NCBI GenBank assembly: GCA_016938515.1 | Contig: JAFGUM010000182.1 | Coordinates: forward strand, 1 to 7,899 | Direction of reading: 5' to 3' | Source: Spirochaetales bacterium | GTDB lineage: Bacteria > Spirochaetota > Spirochaetia > Treponematales > UBA12059 | Length of the DNA: 7,899 nt | Part shown: piece after piece, positions 6,214 to 7,899 of the stretch | Position numbering within the stretch: the stretch's first letter is position 1 | Layout: each line of letters starts with the position of its first letter | The notes under the pieces: model-generated | Databases searched by the model: none | The model's input: only the letters and a program-made list of their open reading frames with translations | What the model was told of the DNA's origin: nothing | Translations under genes and position numbers: made by a program

Positions 6214-6824
6214 CGCGTACCTCGGACAGAGCCAGCCTCAAGGCTAGCTTCAAGGCTAGCCTTGAGGCTAGCCTTGAGGCTAGCTTCCAGGTGCGCGACT
6301 CCGGTGTACTCGACTTCCAAGGGCAATCCCAGATACTCGGAAATTGCCTTCAGCGTGTCCAACGGCGGATCGAGAGAGCCGGTATCAAGGTATACCACGC
6401 GTTTCATGGTATCCGCCATCAAGGATCTGGCCAGTTCAGCATCCTTGAAGCCCAGCTTAACCTTGAATATATCTTCCCAGCGATCAACCCACTCCGGCAG
6501 CACGAAAAAGGCACCGGCTCTCCTCAGCTCACGGTATCGTTCTGATCCAAGCATTATTTCAGAGCAGTTTGAGCCACGCGTTCTGGCGCGCCCCGGACCG
6601 CTGCCCCTCTCTATCACAAAGGGGGAGCAATCGCCGTACAGCAGTATAGCCGGAGATCCGTCTGCCGGCAGAGAGTCGCGAATGCGCCGGTCGAGCTCAA
6701 CGGGATCAAGGTGCAGCAGGGAATCAATACACAGGGGTTCGAACTGGGCGCGAAGCTCCCTGTCGATAATGCGCAGTTCCGGAGCGAACACGCCGCACGC
6801 TATCAACGCTATCCTGCCGGCCAT
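6210..6824 (-). CDS. DUF1638 family protein with repeat-encoded C-terminal tail
   Basis: A 204-residue soluble protein of the DUF1638 family, whose members often lie beside corrinoid methyltransferase genes in anaerobes; its biochemical role is not established. Recognisable features are IACGVFAPEL near the start (Cys10), DSLLHLDP (34-41; His38), LLYGDC (61-66), SNCSEIMLG (86-93; Cys87) and PEWVDRWEDIF (110-120). The last 25 residues are different: four-residue units ASLK/ASLE in tandem (181-196), encoded by 12-base DNA repeats, then AGSVRGTR. This tail is not part of the family core. ATG 6824 shares a base with the stop of the methyltransferase-like gene (TGATG). The purine-rich AAAGGA is 14 bases away, so GTG 6827, one codon earlier, is a possible start. 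A frame open to 6890 only overlaps the neighbour and is not favoured. Confidence 0.88.
   Translation of the reverse strand: MAGRIALIACGVFAPELRIIDRELRAQFEPLCIDSLLHLDPVELDRRIRDSLPADGSPAILLYGDCSPFVIERGSGPGRARTRGSNCSEIMLGSERYRELRRAGAFFVLPEWVDRWEDIFKVKLGFKDAELARSLMADTMKRVVYLDTGSLDPPLDTLKAISEYLGLPLEVEYTGVAHLEASLKASLKASLEASLEAGSVRGTR
6220..6223 (-). promoter_or_regulatory. Ribosome binding site of the GAF kinase gene
   Basis: GAGG (6223-6220) lies 6 bases before ATG 6213. It starts 6 bases after the 56-base palindrome at 6230-6285 in the mRNA direction, so the large hairpin sits next to this ribosome site. Confidence 0.65.
6230..6285. repeat. 56-base near-perfect palindrome made of 12-base repeats
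   Basis: Four 12-base units related to caaggctagcct run in tandem at 6239-6286, each containing GCTAGC. The block also folds on itself: of 28 base pairs centred between 6257 and 6258, 26 match (exceptions 6249/6266 and 6233/6282), and the middle 16 bases (6250-6265) are perfectly palindromic. In mRNA it would be one very stable hairpin at the end of the DUF1638 coding region and just before the kinase ribosome site. It is read in frame as ASLK/ASLE repeats. Confidence 0.93.
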
Positions 6825-7843
6825 CACGGCGCACCATTTCCTTTTGCCGCACTCATGAAGGCATCGATGTTCTCTTCGGGCGTGTCCCACGGCACGTCAG
6901 CTGCGCTGGTAACCACGACCATCCTCGGGTCGTCTACCCTGTTGGCGAGCAGACGCTCCACAGCGGATCGTATTATCGGCGCGCTTCTCCGGTTGAGCCT
7001 CGGGCCGGCGGGTCCCGCCAGTATCAGCCGTTCTGGCCCTAGCGTCTCGCGGGCGAGCGCGGGCTTGTCGCGCTCATCAAGCGCAAACCCGATAACGTTG
7101 GGCAAGTCCATAAACAAGCCCAGGCGGTCTGCCAGCGGGTTGGCGCCATGATGGAAAACGATGGGACCAGGCAGCCTCTTGAAGGCGCGTTCGAGTGATG
7201 GCAGGGTGAGCTCGCGTATCAGTTTGCCGGTGAGTATGGCAGGATTGGCGAATTCTGCGGGTACCGCCGCAAAGCTCATGCCCGCCTTGAAAAGAGCGGA
7301 GCCAAGGGCGACGAAGTGATCCTCCGCAACCTTCAGGTACTCCAGCGCCGTTTTCTGGTCAAACAGCAGAAGATCCAGCCACGCATCTATGCCCAGAAGA
7401 ATGGCGGGTAGGTCAGACGGCGCGGTTATAACCGCTGCTACCGGTCGCGTTCCTTCGTATTCCCGCGCTAAAAGCCTGACGCTTTCTACGAGGTACGCCA
7501 ACGACGGATTGGTCTCCGGGTCTATCCGGGGCAGGTTCTGAATCGCTCCCGCTGGTGGCACAAGCGGCTTTTTTACGTTGGGTGGACCTTCTGGTATCCA
7601 CGCCAGCGTCGCTCCGAAGGCTTCCGCCTCCAGTGCCAGTGAAAAAGGGCCAAACAGGATATCAGGGTCAAATCTATCGACAACGGCTTTCTGGCCGGCC
7701 AAAAACAGGTCAGGCTCCCGGTAGTAGGCTTCTGTACTGGCTCCGATAAGCCTGCACCCGTACAGGGACAGTACGGGACCAACTGCCCTGCGGTCGGCGA
7801 ACTGGCCGGCCAGCGAAAGCCCTACGCGTTCGAGCGCCGTCAC
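6824..7843 (-). CDS. URO-D family (MtaA/MtbA-like) methyltransferase-like protein
   Basis: A 339-residue protein of the uroporphyrinogen decarboxylase superfamily, closest in style to methylcobamide methyltransferases such as MtaA and MtbA. Supporting features are FDPDILFGPFSLALEAEAFG (58-77), the early region with VVDRFDP, AEFANPAILTGKLI (196-209), LPSLERAFKRLPGPIVFHHG (214-233) and TPEENIDAFMSAAK (321-334) near the end. In MtaA/MtbA a zinc site H-x-C...C activates the thiol acceptor. Here the H-x-C position reads HHG (Gly233) and the late Cys position reads SAADVP (around Ala315), so both cysteines appear to be absent. Thiol methylation is therefore doubtful, and it may use another acceptor or act as a binding protein. 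Start GTG 7843 overlaps the upstream stop as GTGA. It precedes the DUF1638 gene with a one-base overlap. Confidence 0.9.
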   Translation of the reverse strand: MTALERVGLSLAGQFADRRAVGPVLSLYGCRLIGASTEAYYREPDLFLAGQKAVVDRFDPDILFGPFSLALEAEAFGATLAWIPEGPPNVKKPLVPPAGAIQNLPRIDPETNPSLAYLVESVRLLAREYEGTRPVAAVITAPSDLPAILLGIDAWLDLLLFDQKTALEYLKVAEDHFVALGSALFKAGMSFAAVPAEFANPAILTGKLIRELTLPSLERAFKRLPGPIVFHHGANPLADRLGLFMDLPNVIGFALDERDKPALARETLGPERLILAGPAGPRLNRRSAPIIRSAVERLLANRVDDPRMVVVTSAADVPWDTPEENIDAFMSAAKGNGAP

Positions 7844-7899
7844 GACGCGCCGCCAGCATCGGCTTGCAACCGGGAAAACAGCCGCGGCGCTTCCATCGC
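7840..7899 (-). CDS. 3' end of an unidentified upstream gene (partial)
   Basis: Only 19 codons and the stop TGA (7842-7840) fall inside the window; the C-terminus reads ...APRLFSRLQADAGGAS. The frame is open to the window edge. The stop overlaps the GTG start of the methyltransferase-like gene by four bases (GTGA), the same tight coupling seen further down the operon, which is the main reason to believe it is a gene. The fragment is too short to identify. A corrinoid protein or another methyltransferase subunit would be plausible from context only. An internal ATG at 7896 exists, so a very short frame cannot be excluded. Confidence 0.5.
   Translation of the reverse strand, partial: AMEAPRLFSRLQADAGGAS

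Noticed and set aside
6210..6890. Longer start (ATG 6890) for the DUF1638 protein
   Set aside because: It would overlap the upstream gene by 67 bases; the family core begins with IALIACG right after ATG 6824, and the other junctions in this operon are 1-4 base overlaps.

Overview
The window is GC-rich, densely coded bacterial DNA with seven protein genes or gene parts and one tRNA. It suggests an anaerobe, because it carries a corrinoid-methyltransferase-type protein, a DUF1638 protein and a GlpA-like dehydrogenase paired with an SdhB/FrdB-type iron-sulfur protein. The two sensor kinase types, the N-terminal 7TM kinase and this mixture of genes would fit a spirochaete. That is a low-confidence impression; another anaerobic phylum such as Chloroflexota cannot be excluded. 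The tRNA does not encode its CCA end.

Layout. Positions 1-244 hold no protein gene. They carry a repeat-rich, hairpin-rich stretch made partly of copies of the tRNA-Leu T-arm, then a strong terminator. tRNA-Leu(CAG) lies at 245-326 on the minus strand with a good promoter. A short divergent promoter region (327-441) then leads into the only plus-strand protein gene, a 7TM-PAS histidine kinase (442-2298). Everything after that is on the minus strand. Read in the direction of transcription (right to left), the order is: the last codons of an unknown gene (7840-7899), a URO-D-fold methyltransferase-like protein (6824-7843), a DUF1638 protein (6210-6824), and a soluble GAF-HisKA_2 histidine kinase (5050-6213). 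These four are joined by 1-4 base overlaps and look like one operon. After a 109-base gap with a promoter come an ArsR-type regulator (4302-4940), a GlpA-like flavoprotein (3083-4258) and an SdhB/FrdB-like iron-sulfur protein (2274-3083). The last of these overlaps the 3' end of the 7TM kinase gene tail to tail by 25 bases.

How the genes may work together. The right-hand operon probably belongs to a larger corrinoid/methyl-transfer locus extending past base 7899, with its own cytoplasmic sensor kinase. The left-hand pair looks like a two-subunit dehydrogenase: an FAD subunit that oxidises a hydroxy-acid or glycerol-3-phosphate-like substrate, and a three-cluster iron-sulfur subunit that takes the electrons, under a local ArsR-type regulator. 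Neither kinase has a response regulator in the window.

The most unusual items are: a 56-base near-perfect palindrome built from 12-base repeats, read in frame as the C-terminal tail of the DUF1638 protein and placed just before the next gene's ribosome site; a URO-D-family protein that appears to lack both zinc-binding cysteines; a GlpA core cut exactly before its C-terminal iron-sulfur domain and paired with an SdhB-type partner; -10 boxes 6-7 bases before the start codons of three genes, suggesting leaderless mRNAs; and a 133-base element with inverted ends identical to part of the tRNA-Leu gene.
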